Shown piece after piece: positions 51,819-60,904 of a stretch of DNA of 64,000 nucleotides; position 1 is the stretch's first letter; each line of letters starts with the position of its first letter. Position numbers and translations under genes: made by a program. Source of the DNA: Ga0077555 sp033764055 (GTDB taxonomy: Bacteria > Pseudomonadota > Alphaproteobacteria > Rhizobiales > Hyphomicrobiaceae); contig JANRJI010000012.1 of assembly GCA_033764055.1 (NCBI GenBank), forward strand, positions 1 to 64,000, read 5' to 3'. The notes below the pieces were generated by a model. The model saw only the letters and a list, made by a program, of their open reading frames with translations, did not search any database and was not told the DNA's origin.

Positions 51819-52490
51819 TTGCGCGTACTCGTTGTCGAGGACGATCCGGATTTGAACCGCCAACTCGTCGCCGCGCTGGCGGACGCCGGCTATGCGGTCG
51901 ACAAGGCGATGGATGGCGAGGAAGGCTACTTCCTCGGCGAGACCGAGCCCTACGACGTCGTCGTGCTCGATATCGGCTTGCCGAAGATGGACGGCATCTC
52001 GGTCCTGGAGCAGTGGCGGCGGGCCAACCGCAACATGCACGTTATCATCCTGACTGCGCGCGATCGATGGAGCGACAAGGTCGCAGGGATGGACGCCGGG
52101 GCAGACGACTACGTGGCGAAGCCCTTCCACATGGAGGAGTTGCTCGCCCGAATTCGTGCGCAGGTGCGCCGGGCCACAGGGCACGCCCGTGCCGAGATCG
52201 AGTGCGGGCCGCTGCGCCTGGACACCAAGACCGCCCGCGTCACCCTCGACGGCCAGCCGATCAAGCTCACCTCTCACGAGTACCGGCTGCTGGCGTATCT
52301 GTTGCATCACAATGGCAGAGTCGTTTCACGGACCGAGCTGGTCGAGCATCTCTACGAGCAGGACTTCGATCGCGACAGCAACACCATCGAGGTGTTCGTC
52401 GGGCGGCTAAGGAAGAAAATTCCCGCCTACCTGATCAAGACGGTGCGCGGTCTCGGCTACCGACTGTCGCCGGACAAGGATGAAGCTTAA
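51819..52490 (+). CDS. OmpR/PhoP-family response regulator
   Basis: About 223 residues. The receiver domain has the acidic pair LVVEDDPDL, the phospho-acceptor Asp in VVVLDIGLPKMDG, Thr in IILTARDRW and Lys in YVAKPFH. The C-terminal winged helix (IKLTSHEYRLLAYLLHHNGR; DSNTIEVFVGRLRKKI) binds DNA. I chose TTG at 51819 because the family starts at this point and GGAGAG lies 6 nt upstream; ATG at 51783 or 51771 would add 12 or 16 non-homologous residues. The preceding gap of about 330 nt shows no other feature. It overlaps the kinase gene by 11 nt. Confidence 0.92.
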   Translation: MRVLVVEDDPDLNRQLVAALADAGYAVDKAMDGEEGYFLGETEPYDVVVLDIGLPKMDGISVLEQWRRANRNMHVIILTARDRWSDKVAGMDAGADDYVAKPFHMEELLARIRAQVRRATGHARAEIECGPLRLDTKTARVTLDGQPIKLTSHEYRLLAYLLHHNGRVVSRTELVEHLYEQDFDRDSNTIEVFVGRLRKKIPAYLIKTVRGLGYRLSPDKDEA

Positions 52491-53862
52491 CTCGCTTGCT
52501 TTCCGTCTCTTTCGCACCGCGGCGGTCTGGGCGGTGCTGGTGCTGCCGCTTGCTGGCTTCACCATCGACTGGGTGCACAAGCAGGACATCTACAAGACCT
52601 TCGATGCCCGCTTGAGCCAGCTGCTCACGCTCAACATCGCGTTTTCCACCGATCAGGGGGGGCCAGAGCCGAAGGTGCCCCGCAATGTCGGCGAGCCGTT
52701 GTTCGAGCTCGCGCACTCCGGCTGGTACTGGCAGATCACGCCTCTCGGCCAGAGCCCCGGCAAGCGTTTGGTTTCAGCCTCGCTGACCAGCGAGCAGCTG
52801 CGACTTCCCTCCACGCTCGGCAAGAAGCCTGATCGCTACAATATCATCTGGGACGAGACGGCGGGTCCTGTCGGCGAGCCACTGCGCATCGCCGAGACGC
52901 TGTACAACGCGGGTGACGACGAGAACCCCCGCTTCTATTCCTTCATCGTCGCCGGCAACCTCGAGTTCGCCGAGACCCGCGTCACCGAGTTTCGCGTGCC
53001 GCTCGCCTTCGCGCTGGCACTGGCCGGCCTCGGGCTCGTTCTCTCGACCTTCCTGCAAGTCCGCTATGGCCTGCAACCGCTTCGCGTGATCGAGCGCCGC
53101 CTCGCCGCAATCCGCTCAGGCGAAGCCCGCCACCTCGAGGGTGCGCTTCCAGCGGAGATAGCGCCCCTTCAGACCGAGCTCAACGCCCTCATCCAGTCGA
53201 ACGAGGACATCATCGAGAGGGCTCGAACCCAGGTCGGCAACCTGGCGCACGCACTGAAGACGCCGCTCGCAGTGATCACGAACGAGGTCGCTGCCGATAC
53301 CTCGACCTCTGCTCTGAAGGTTGCAGAGCAGGCGGGCATCATGCGCGACCAGGTCCAGTATTACCTGGACCGGGCGCGGATGGCCGCTCGCGTAGGCTCT
53401 ATCGGCCGCGTCACCGACGTACGCCCCGTGGCCCAGTCGATCGCCCGTGCACTGGAGCGCATCTACCAGGAGCGTCGTCTGGATATCGTGGTGGATTGCC
53501 CGTCGGACGCGCGTTTCCATGGCGAGCGCCAGGACCTCGAGGAAATGCTGGGCAATCTCGCCGACAACGCGTGCAAGTGGGCGCGCTCGGCGGTTCGCGT
53601 CATGGTCCGCGTCGATGCGGCCCACGGCAATCCGGGACAGCGCCGCCTGCACCTGTCCATCGACGACGACGGCCCTGGCTTGACCCTGGAGCAGAGGGCG
53701 CAGGCCATCAAGCGCGGTCGCCGCCTTGACGAGTCGAAGCCCGGCTCCGGCCTCGGCCACTCGATCGTCGCCGACCTGGCGAGCTCGTACCGCGGCCAGT
53801 TCAAGCTGGAGGAGTCGGATCTCGGGGGGCTCAGTGCGCGTCTCGACCTCCCTGCTCCATGA
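52480..53862 (+). CDS. PhoQ-like membrane sensor histidine kinase
   Basis: 460 residues. Two membrane segments (about 12-30 and 168-190) enclose a periplasmic sensor domain of about 135 residues containing WYWQITPLGQ. A HAMP-like linker (GLQPLRVIERRLAAIRSG) leads to a PhoQ-type H-box LAHALKTPLAVI (His257). The ATPase domain has N-box NLADNACKWA, G1 DDDGPGL and G2 GSGLGHSIV. It phosphorylates the regulator encoded just upstream. The acidic-cluster metal site of enteric PhoQ is not evident, so the stimulus is open. Confidence 0.92.
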   Translation: MKLNSLAFRLFRTAAVWAVLVLPLAGFTIDWVHKQDIYKTFDARLSQLLTLNIAFSTDQGGPEPKVPRNVGEPLFELAHSGWYWQITPLGQSPGKRLVSASLTSEQLRLPSTLGKKPDRYNIIWDETAGPVGEPLRIAETLYNAGDDENPRFYSFIVAGNLEFAETRVTEFRVPLAFALALAGLGLVLSTFLQVRYGLQPLRVIERRLAAIRSGEARHLEGALPAEIAPLQTELNALIQSNEDIIERARTQVGNLAHALKTPLAVITNEVAADTSTSALKVAEQAGIMRDQVQYYLDRARMAARVGSIGRVTDVRPVAQSIARALERIYQERRLDIVVDCPSDARFHGERQDLEEMLGNLADNACKWARSAVRVMVRVDAAHGNPGQRRLHLSIDDDGPGLTLEQRAQAIKRGRRLDESKPGSGLGHSIVADLASSYRGQFKLEESDLGGLSARLDLPAP

Positions 53863-54026
53863 TGACCCTCCCGAGGGACGAATTTTCGCCCGAATCCATG
53901 CCGAGAGTCGCGGTCGTCGGCTGGGATCTCCACTCACAGGCCCGCTTGGCCGGAGTGACGAGGCCGGGTTTGTCGCCGCGTGCATCGGGCGACACGCGGG
54001 GATTTCCGGAAACGGGGACAACAGGC

Positions 54027-54503
54027 ATGCGCGCAGCGCTCGTGGTCGGAGCGGCGGCTCTAGCAATCTCGCTCGGTGTTTCCGGTTGCGGTCCAGAGGG
54101 TCCGAGCAAGGCAGACACCGGTCTTGCGGTCGGCGCCGTCGCTGGCGGCATCATCGGCAGTGCAGCGGGTCGCGGCAGTGGTCGCATCGTCGGCGCCATG
54201 GTCGGCACCGTGGTCGGCGGCATCGTCGGCAGCGAGATCGGCCGTTCAATGGACAAGCAGGATCGTATGCTCGCGGAGCGCGCCGAGTTCGATGCCTTCG
54301 AGCGTGGCCCGTCCGGGCGCCCTGTGCGCTGGCAGAACCCGGACAATGGTCGTTATGGCGACGTGGTGCCGATGGCTCCTTACCGCCGTGGCGAGTACGA
54401 CTGCCGTGATTTCACCCACACCATCTACATCGACGGTCGCCCTCAGGCCATGCGTGGCACTGCCTGCCGCAACCCCGACGGTACATGGCGCAACGTGACC
54501 TGA
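54027..54503 (+). CDS. Glycine-zipper lipoprotein (17-kDa-antigen-like)
   Basis: 158 residues. Signal peptide and lipobox GVSGC (lipidated Cys at about 26), then a glycine-zipper repeat TGLAVGAVAGGIIGSAAGRG followed by AMVGTVVGGIVGSEIGRSMD, and a soluble C-terminal domain with two Cys (YDCRDFTHTIYIDGRPQAMR; TACRNPDGTW) as in the 17-kDa surface-antigen family. It probably sits in the outer membrane. The frame is open upstream from 53859 but homology starts at 54027. It follows the kinase gene on the same strand. Confidence 0.88.
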   Translation: MRAALVVGAAALAISLGVSGCGPEGPSKADTGLAVGAVAGGIIGSAAGRGSGRIVGAMVGTVVGGIVGSEIGRSMDKQDRMLAERAEFDAFERGPSGRPVRWQNPDNGRYGDVVPMAPYRRGEYDCRDFTHTIYIDGRPQAMRGTACRNPDGTWRNVT

Positions 54504-54822
54504 GGCCACGGGTATCCAGGCCGCGTTCGCGCACAGGGCAGCCCAACTCCCGATCCGGCCCTCGCAATCGCCGCTGGCGCGTATGCAATGCCGCGGCCCT
54601 GGCCCGTCTCGACCGTGCAAACACAACCAGGGGCAGCACTCGCGCTTGGTGTGCGATGCCGTGCGTCGTGATCCCTGTCATATGACGAGGTCGTGATCTT
54701 TGTCGCCCTCGCCCTCGCTCGCGCTCTCTGCCGCGACATATGGTGTTCGCTGAGGCCGTCGTATTGCCACGCGGGTGCCGCATCCCTATTCCATGTGACG
54801 AGCTTTGGGTTCGGGAACGGTG
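54504..54822. other. Gap before ccmI with a palindrome and flanking direct repeats
   Basis: 319 bases without a gene. GTCATATGAC (54677-54686) is a perfect palindrome flanked by two direct TCGTGATC copies (54666-54673 and 54691-54698). It could be an operator or part of the ccm promoter region. No clear -35/-10 pair was seen. Confidence 0.45.
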
Positions 54823-56013
54823 ATGCTGCTGTGGTTGGTCTTCGCGCTGCTGTCGGCCGGCGTAGTGGCGGTGTTGCTGCGCCCTCTGCTTCGTCCGGCG
54901 CCGACGCCTCCGGGTGACGCAGCCGGCACCACCGCGGTCTACCGCGATCAACTCGCTGAGATCGATGCCGAAGCCCAGCGCGGCCTGCTCGCCCCCGAGG
55001 AGGCGGAGGCCGCGCGCAGGGAGATCGCACGTCGACTCATCGCCAGCGCCACTCCCTCGCAGTCTGCAACCGATGGGAAGCCACCGTTCGACGGCGCCTC
55101 GAACTCGTCCCGCATCATCGCGATTGCGCTCGGACTGGTCATGCCGGTCGCAGCCATCGCCATCTATGCCGGGACGGGCGCGCCGTCGCTGCCGGCTCAG
55201 CCGTTCGCGCACCGCCGTGCTCCGCCCCCCGCGGATGCCGAGGTGACGAGGCTCGTCGCTGCGGTCGAGGCGCGCCTCGCGCAGAATCCGAAGGACGGGC
55301 GCGGGTGGGATGTCATTGCACCGGTCTACCTGCGCATGGAGCGGTTCGGGGATGCTGCGGACGCCTATCAGCGCGCGATCGATCTCCTCGGCCGGTCGAC
55401 GAAGCGCCTGGCCGGCCTCGCCGAAGCGCTGATGCTTGGGGACGAGGGCCGGATTTCCCCCCGGGCTCGCACGGCCTTGCAGGGCATTCTCGAGCTTGAG
55501 CCGGGGAATGTTCAAGCGCGCTTCTGGCTGGCCCACGCCAAGGAGCAAGAGGGGCGCCTGGTCGAGGCAGCCGCCGACTATGAGCAGCTTCTCGCTACGG
55601 CGCCCGCCGGTGCCGATTGGCGGCAGCCCTTGGAGGAGCGGCTGGCCGCCGTTCGTGAGGCGCGTGCCGCCTCTCCACCGGGCGCCACCCTGCCTCCAGC
55701 AGGCTCGAATGGTGGCATTCCCGGCGCCGCGGCGTCTGGTCCTTCGGCCGCGGATATCGCGGCGGCGGAGCGCCTCTCGCCCGGCGAGCGCCAGGCAATG
55801 ATCGATGGCATGGTGTCCGGCCTCGCCGCCCGTCTCGAGAAGGACGGCAGTGATCTCGTGGGATGGGAGCGGCTCATTCGCGCTCTCACCGTGATGGGCC
55901 GCAGAGATGAGGCCATCGCCGCCCTGGGGCGCGCAAGGAAGTCCCTCCGCAGCGATCCAAAGGCGGAGGCTGCGCTCGGCGAGCTGGCGCGCTCGCTCGG
56001 CCTCGGCTCTTGA
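54823..56013 (+). CDS. ccmI: Cytochrome c maturation protein CcmI (CycH)
   Basis: 396-residue membrane protein that binds apocytochrome c and passes it to the heme ligase CcmF-CcmH. Two N-terminal membrane segments (LLWLVFALLSAGVVAVLL; IIAIALGLVMPVAAIAIY) flank a cytoplasmic loop with VYRDQLAEIDAEAQRGLL then APEEAEAARREIARRL, the CcmI hallmark. The periplasmic part has tetratricopeptide-like repeats (RMERFGDAADAYQRAIDLLG; ARFWLAHAKEQEGRLVEAA). ATG at 54823 has GGGA upstream; GTG and TTG lie just before it. It is the first gene of a ccmI-ccmE-ccmF group. Confidence 0.92.
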   Translation: MLLWLVFALLSAGVVAVLLRPLLRPAPTPPGDAAGTTAVYRDQLAEIDAEAQRGLLAPEEAEAARREIARRLIASATPSQSATDGKPPFDGASNSSRIIAIALGLVMPVAAIAIYAGTGAPSLPAQPFAHRRAPPPADAEVTRLVAAVEARLAQNPKDGRGWDVIAPVYLRMERFGDAADAYQRAIDLLGRSTKRLAGLAEALMLGDEGRISPRARTALQGILELEPGNVQARFWLAHAKEQEGRLVEAAADYEQLLATAPAGADWRQPLEERLAAVREARAASPPGATLPPAGSNGGIPGAAASGPSAADIAAAERLSPGERQAMIDGMVSGLAARLEKDGSDLVGWERLIRALTVMGRRDEAIAALGRARKSLRSDPKAEAALGELARSLGLGS

Positions 56014-56026
56014 TCGGGAGACTGCA

Positions 56027-56509
56027 GTGACGAGAAAGCAGCGCCGAGCCACCTTGATTGTCGCCGGGCTGGCTGTGCTCGGCTTGGCGCTGGGCCTCGT
56101 CCTGGTCGCCTTGCAGGACACGATCACCTACTTCAAGACGCCGAGCGATCTGGCGACTGCCCCTGTTCCACCCGGTCAGCGATTCCGTCTCGGCGGTCTG
56201 GTTGGCGACGGCAGCGTCAAGCGGGGACAGAGTCTGGACGTGGAGTTCCAGGTAACGGACACGATCAAGTCGATCGACGTCCGTTACCGCGGGGTTCTGC
56301 CCGATCTCTTCCGCGAAGGTCAGGGTGTCGTTGCGGAAGGTCGCCTCGGAGCGGACGGCCGCTTCGTCGCGGATACGGTGCTCGCCAAGCACGACGAGAC
56401 GTATATGCCGCCCGAGGTTGCCAAGGCGCTGAAAGAGAAGGGCGTCAAGCTCGGCGAAGGGGCCCGCCATCCGGCCGGTCTAAAGGGCCCCCAGCCGGGT
56501 GAGAAATAG
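56027..56509 (+). CDS. ccmE: Cytochrome c maturation heme chaperone CcmE (CycJ)
   Basis: 160 residues: an N-terminal membrane anchor (RATLIVAGLAVLGLALGLVL) and a periplasmic OB-fold that binds heme covalently through His122 in LAKHDETYMP, the motif of CcmE. It carries heme from CcmABCD to CcmF. The start is GTG at 56027 with GGGAG upstream, 13 nt after ccmI. Confidence 0.96.
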   Translation: MTRKQRRATLIVAGLAVLGLALGLVLVALQDTITYFKTPSDLATAPVPPGQRFRLGGLVGDGSVKRGQSLDVEFQVTDTIKSIDVRYRGVLPDLFREGQGVVAEGRLGADGRFVADTVLAKHDETYMPPEVAKALKEKGVKLGEGARHPAGLKGPQPGEK

Positions 56510-56578
56510 CCGGCGCTAGCGGCCTGGCCACCCGACGCAAATCGACATTCGTCCCACGGGACAAGGAATGGAGCCGCG

Positions 56579-58558
56579 ATGTTCATCGAGATCGGCCACT
56601 TCGCCCTGATCCTGGCCCTGCTCGTCTCCGCCGTGCAGATGCTGCTGCCGGCCTGGGGTGCCTACCGGCGTGATAGCCGGTTGATGGCGGTCGCCGAGCC
56701 GGCGGCGCTGGCCACACTGGCACTGGTCCTTGTCGCTTTCCTCGCCCTGATGGACGCCTACGTCGCGAGCGACTTTTCGGTGCTCAATGTCTGGGCCAAC
56801 TCGCACTCCGCCAAGCCGCTCATCTATCGGATCTCCGGCGTGTGGGGGAACCACGAGGGCTCTATGGTCCTCTGGGTCTTGATTCTCGCCGGCTTCGGCG
56901 GCGCCGTGGCTCTGTTCGGTAGCTACCTCCCCTCGACGCTGAAAGCTAACGTGCTGGCCGTTCAGGCCTCGATTGCCCTTGCCTTCCTGCTCTTCATCCT
57001 GACTACCTCCAATCCCTTCGAGCGGATCGTGCCCGCCCCGCCTGAGGGTCGAGGCCTCAATCCGATCCTGCAGGACCCGGCACTGGCCTTCCATCCCCCA
57101 TTCCTGTACGCCGGATACGTCGGCTTCTCGATGGCGTTCTCCTTTGCCGTGGCGGCGCTGATCGAGGGCCGCACCGATGCAGCCTGGGCGCGCTGGGTAC
57201 GGCCCTGGACGCTCGCCGCATGGATGTGCCTCACTCTCGGCATCGCCATGGGCTCCTGGTGGGCTTACTACGAGCTCGGCTGGGGCGGGTGGTGGTTCTG
57301 GGATCCCGTCGAGAACGCGAGCTTCATGCCCTGGCTCGCCGGCACAGCGCTGCTTCATTCGGCCCTGGTCATGGAGAAGCGTGAGGCTCTGAAGGTCTGG
57401 ACGGTTCTCCTCGCCATTCTGACATTCTCGCTGTCGCTGATGGGCACGTTCCTCGTGCGATCGGGCGTGCTTTCATCGGTGCATGCCTTCGCCGTCGACC
57501 CCAAGCGCGGCGTCTTCATCCTGATGATCATGGTGGTCTTCACGGGCGGTGCGCTTGGCCTGTTCGCAGCCCGGGCCGGGGCGCTGCGTCAAGGTGGTCT
57601 GTTCGCGCCCATCTCGCGAGAGGCAGCCCTCGTCCTCAACAACGTGCTGCTCGCCACTGCGACAGGCACGGTGCTGATCGGCACTCTCTATCCGCTTGCG
57701 CTCGAGGCGGTGACCGGTGCCAAGATCTCGGTCGGCCCCCCCTACTTCAACCTCACCTTCGGCCCGTTGATGGTGCCCCTGTTGCTGGCCTTGCCGTTCG
57801 GCTCCTTCCTCGGCTGGAAGCGCGGCGATCTTCATGCGGCGCGCGAGCGCCTTGTGTTCGCGGCAGTGGTTGCCCTCGTAGCCTCGGTGATCGCCCTCGC
57901 GGTGATGCAGCGCGGTCCTTGGGCGGCCCCCCTCGCGTTGGGGCTCGGCATTTGGGTGATTGCAGGTGCCTTCTCGGAGGTGCTTCTGCGGGCCCGTCTC
58001 GGCCAGGCACCGGCCGACGAGGTTCTCCGGCGCCTTCGCAACCTGCCGAGATCAGCTTGGGGCACGGCCGTGGCCCATGCCGGAGTTGGCCTCATGGTGC
58101 TCGGCATTGTCGGTACCACGGCTTGGCAGAGCGAGGCGATCCTGGCCATGAAGCCAGGCGACAAGACCGAGGTCGCCGGCTACACCTTGGAGTTTCGGGG
58201 CATCCAGGCCGGCAAGGGGCCGAACTACACCGAGGAGATCGGCTCGTTCATTGTGACGCGTGCAAGCCGTCCAGTGACCGAGCTGGCGCCATCGAAGCGG
58301 CTTTATGTGGCTCCACGGCAACCCACCACCGAGGCCGGCATTCATGCCGCCCTGGCAGGCGACCTCTATGTGGTCTTGGGAGATCCACAGCCGGCAGGCG
58401 CCGTCGCCATCCGCATTTACTTCAACCCGCTCGTTCGCTGCATCTGGCTGGGGGCAGTTCTGATGTTCGTCGGCGGTGGCCTGTCGCTCGCCGACCGTCG
58501 CCTCAGGGTTGGAGCACCGCGTCGCGCGAGACGCGACCGGCCCGTTGCCGCGGAATAA
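56579..58558 (+). CDS. ccmF: Cytochrome c heme lyase subunit CcmF (CycK)
   Basis: 659-residue polytopic membrane protein of the heme ligase. It has the tryptophan-rich WWD-type motif GWGGWWFWDPVENASFMPWL that contacts heme, the preceding RILQDP/NPILQDPALAFHPPFLYA-type segment (His ligand) and about 13-15 membrane segments, with a periplasmic loop near the C-terminus. In most Hyphomicrobiales ccmH follows; here a gene on the opposite strand overlaps its 3' end by 56 nt and ccmH is absent from the rest of the window. Confidence 0.96.
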   Translation: MFIEIGHFALILALLVSAVQMLLPAWGAYRRDSRLMAVAEPAALATLALVLVAFLALMDAYVASDFSVLNVWANSHSAKPLIYRISGVWGNHEGSMVLWVLILAGFGGAVALFGSYLPSTLKANVLAVQASIALAFLLFILTTSNPFERIVPAPPEGRGLNPILQDPALAFHPPFLYAGYVGFSMAFSFAVAALIEGRTDAAWARWVRPWTLAAWMCLTLGIAMGSWWAYYELGWGGWWFWDPVENASFMPWLAGTALLHSALVMEKREALKVWTVLLAILTFSLSLMGTFLVRSGVLSSVHAFAVDPKRGVFILMIMVVFTGGALGLFAARAGALRQGGLFAPISREAALVLNNVLLATATGTVLIGTLYPLALEAVTGAKISVGPPYFNLTFGPLMVPLLLALPFGSFLGWKRGDLHAARERLVFAAVVALVASVIALAVMQRGPWAAPLALGLGIWVIAGAFSEVLLRARLGQAPADEVLRRLRNLPRSAWGTAVAHAGVGLMVLGIVGTTAWQSEAILAMKPGDKTEVAGYTLEFRGIQAGKGPNYTEEIGSFIVTRASRPVTELAPSKRLYVAPRQPTTEAGIHAALAGDLYVVLGDPQPAGAVAIRIYFNPLVRCIWLGAVLMFVGGGLSLADRRLRVGAPRRARRDRPVAAE

Positions 58559-59057
58559 GGCGCTGCGGCTCGACCGTGCGGTCCCGATCCTCACTCGCGC
58601 TGTCGATGACCTGGATGTCCGGCGCATGAATCCTGATGGCGATGAGTAGCTCGCTCGAGGTGCTTGCCAGGTCCTCCGGGGCGAGGCGTAGCGCGTTGCA
58701 CGTGCTCCCGGGTGCCGTGTGGAGTATCAGCTCGTCCGTGCCATCGCTCGATCGCTGCCGTTCGACCCCACCGATCTCCGACCAGGCCACGCGATGCGTG
58801 CCGAGCGGACCATGCCAACTCAAGCCGCAACCGTCGAGGACCAGAGCTGGACTCGCCGCGAGCCGCCGGGATCCGACCAGAGCCGTAAGGCCCGTCGCAG
58901 CCATGGCCGATGTGGCGACCAGGAGTGCCGTGCCGGCCGGCGGTAATCCGTTGAGGAAGCCGATCGCGCCCGCCGCCATCGTCAACAGCAGCAGCGACGC
59001 TCCGGTCCTGGCTGGGCTGTGGTCACAGACGACGGCATCGTTGGCTGGTGCGTTCAT
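58503..59057 (-). CDS. Small membrane protein with two N-terminal helices
   Basis: 184 residues, family not recognised. Two adjoining hydrophobic segments (about 20-40 and 43-60; ASLLLLTMAAGAIGFLNGLP and ALLVATSAMAATGLTALVG) are followed by a soluble part with a PH-like strand pattern (ALVLDGCGLSWHGPLGTHRV, AWSEIGGVERQ, ELILHTAPGS). This layout occurs in small bacterial membrane proteins of unknown role. It is convergent with ccmF, overlapping its last 56 nt. Confidence 0.6.
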   Translation of the reverse strand: MNAPANDAVVCDHSPARTGASLLLLTMAAGAIGFLNGLPPAGTALLVATSAMAATGLTALVGSRRLAASPALVLDGCGLSWHGPLGTHRVAWSEIGGVERQRSSDGTDELILHTAPGSTCNALRLAPEDLASTSSELLIAIRIHAPDIQVIDSASEDRDRTVEPQRLIPRQRAGRVSRDAVLQP

Positions 59058-59115
59058 GCCGCCAGCCTCTCACGATCTCGACTAACGAAGCCTTAGCGAT
59101 CAGCTCAAACGGCAT

Positions 59116-60720
59116 TCATCGCTCGCCGGAGATCCGGTCGAACAGCGAGGTCAGAGGTCGCGACAACGCGACGACAGCCAGGATCACGAGTGTGGTCGCG
59201 CCGAGGACGGTGCCGAACATTTTGAGGCGGTCTTCGAGCGGCTGCTCGGCCGCCGCAATCAGGTTCATGCCGAGGAAGCCGGTTGCCACGGTACCGATGA
59301 GGCCGAGGATCGTCACGGCCGTGAGCCGGTGCATGGATCCCGTCTGGCGCCGCAGCACGTCGCTGTCGAGATATTGCACGCTGTCGAAGATCTCGCTTCT
59401 CAGATCGCGATAGGTCTGCTCGGTGTCGAGCTGTCGCCTGAGCAGGCGGAACAGGTCGCGGGCCTGATCCTGGTGGGAGGCGTCGGCGATCCAGTAACGC
59501 TGTGTGAAGCTCATGAACGCTTCCTGCAGCCTGTAGACCTCGGCACGGAACCGCATCGCCGAGGTATGCTGGCGAGCCTCCAACCGCTTTATCGCCGCAA
59601 CCAGCCGGTCGGAGAGCATCAGCAGGGCCGCCTTGTGGAAGTGCGCAATCAGGAACAGCATGAAATACTGGTGTCTGAACTGCCCGAGGAGCCCTCGCTC
59701 GTTGTCCTCGGTGCTAGCCGGATCGCCCTCTGCAATGACCGTGAACGCATGTCCGCACGACAGGAAGCGTGTGTTGATGGTGCCCTCGCCGGGGGCCTCG
59801 TAGTAGAACCGGTCGTAGCAGTGGTTCTTTTCAAAATCCTCGAGATATCGGTCCGAGAAGGGCAGCGCCCGAGCCGCGCCCGACGCGAACGTCAGGCGCA
59901 CGAAGTCCGACCGACTGAGCTCGGCCAGCCTGGGCATCGTCAGGAACGCCATCTGCGGCAGGCGATAATATTCGATCTGCCGAAACCGGAGGGGGCCGCC
60001 CCGCACCCCTCCATGCGGCACGATCGGCTCGAGCAGCATCTCCCAGTGCCGCGAGAAGCAGGGCGCTCGGGTGCGCCCCACCGCGGTCATATAGCGCTGG
60101 CGATCGGCATAGTCGGAGCGGGCCAGAACGTTCCCGGTGCTGTCGTGCCAGGCGACCTCGTGCGGGCAGTGCAACGGCTCGCCGGTCTCGGTCCAACCCG
60201 GCGGGTAGGCGCGCCCGAAGCGGTACATGATCTCCTGGACCGTCGCCAGCGGCAGACCATCGGCCGAGATCTCGCAGGCGAGGATGATCACGTCGACGTC
60301 GTGGAAGAGGTGCAGGTCGACATGGCTGACCTCGGCGACGACCGGAGCGCTGTCGGCGGTCAGCCGGATGGACACGCTCCGGATGTCGGTTCGTCTGTAG
60401 ACCCGCAATGGGGCCTGCGCCGGGCCGAGCTGGCGCACCGATCCTTCGACGTCGCCATAGAGGAAGCGTTGCACGTGCGGCAGGAAGCCGACGAACTCGC
60501 GGTAGTGCCGCTCCGAAAGGGGATGATCCGAGCTTCCGATCTCGTCCTCGACCAGCTCCCAGTGCTTGCCACCGAGCTGCTCGATGAGAGCCTCCGTCGA
60601 GGCGCCATTAGTCCCGTCGTCCCGCTCGATCTGCAGCGGCCAGACCACGATCTGCCGAAAATGGCGCACGACGCGGGTTCCAGTCTGGACATCCTGCGGC
60701 CGTTGCCTGTCGTCGAGCAT
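59116..60720 (-). CDS. CorA-like metal-ion-transporter family protein
   Basis: 534 residues. The C-terminal two membrane segments include TAVTILGLIGTVATGFLGMN, a GMN motif at the end of the first helix as in CorA Mg2+/Co2+ channels, and FGTVLGATTLVILAVVAL. The preceding long helix (RDLFRLLRRQLDTEQTYRDL then RSEIFDSVQYLDSDVLRRQT) fits CorA's stalk. The N-terminal part of about 400 residues is larger than in ordinary CorA (about 320 total) and not obviously related. The start at 60720 is supported by AGGCAGAG upstream. Transport function is inferred. Confidence 0.78.
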   Translation of the reverse strand: MLDDRQRPQDVQTGTRVVRHFRQIVVWPLQIERDDGTNGASTEALIEQLGGKHWELVEDEIGSSDHPLSERHYREFVGFLPHVQRFLYGDVEGSVRQLGPAQAPLRVYRRTDIRSVSIRLTADSAPVVAEVSHVDLHLFHDVDVIILACEISADGLPLATVQEIMYRFGRAYPPGWTETGEPLHCPHEVAWHDSTGNVLARSDYADRQRYMTAVGRTRAPCFSRHWEMLLEPIVPHGGVRGGPLRFRQIEYYRLPQMAFLTMPRLAELSRSDFVRLTFASGAARALPFSDRYLEDFEKNHCYDRFYYEAPGEGTINTRFLSCGHAFTVIAEGDPASTEDNERGLLGQFRHQYFMLFLIAHFHKAALLMLSDRLVAAIKRLEARQHTSAMRFRAEVYRLQEAFMSFTQRYWIADASHQDQARDLFRLLRRQLDTEQTYRDLRSEIFDSVQYLDSDVLRRQTGSMHRLTAVTILGLIGTVATGFLGMNLIAAAEQPLEDRLKMFGTVLGATTLVILAVVALSRPLTSLFDRISGER

Positions 60721-60846
60721 CTCTGCCTCGCTGAATGAGTTCGGCCGCCTGCGCACCGCTGGACTTGCCGGTCGCTCCGGCCGCGCCGGATAGAGCGGCA
60801 GCGGGATGACAGTTGGATGACGGGGTGCGATGCAATGCAGCCGACG

Positions 60847-60878
60847 AAAATATAAGGGGCCCGCAAGTTGCGAGCCCC
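60847..60878 (-). terminator. Rho-independent terminator of the rplM-rpsI operon
   Basis: On the minus strand GGGGCTCGCAA and TTGCGGGCCCC (60856-60878) pair over 11 bp with one G-T pair, followed by TTATATTTT (60855-60847). It begins 27 nt after the rpsI stop. Confidence 0.9.
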
Positions 60879-60904
60879 GTCCCAATCGCAAGTCCGACTT
60901 CGTC

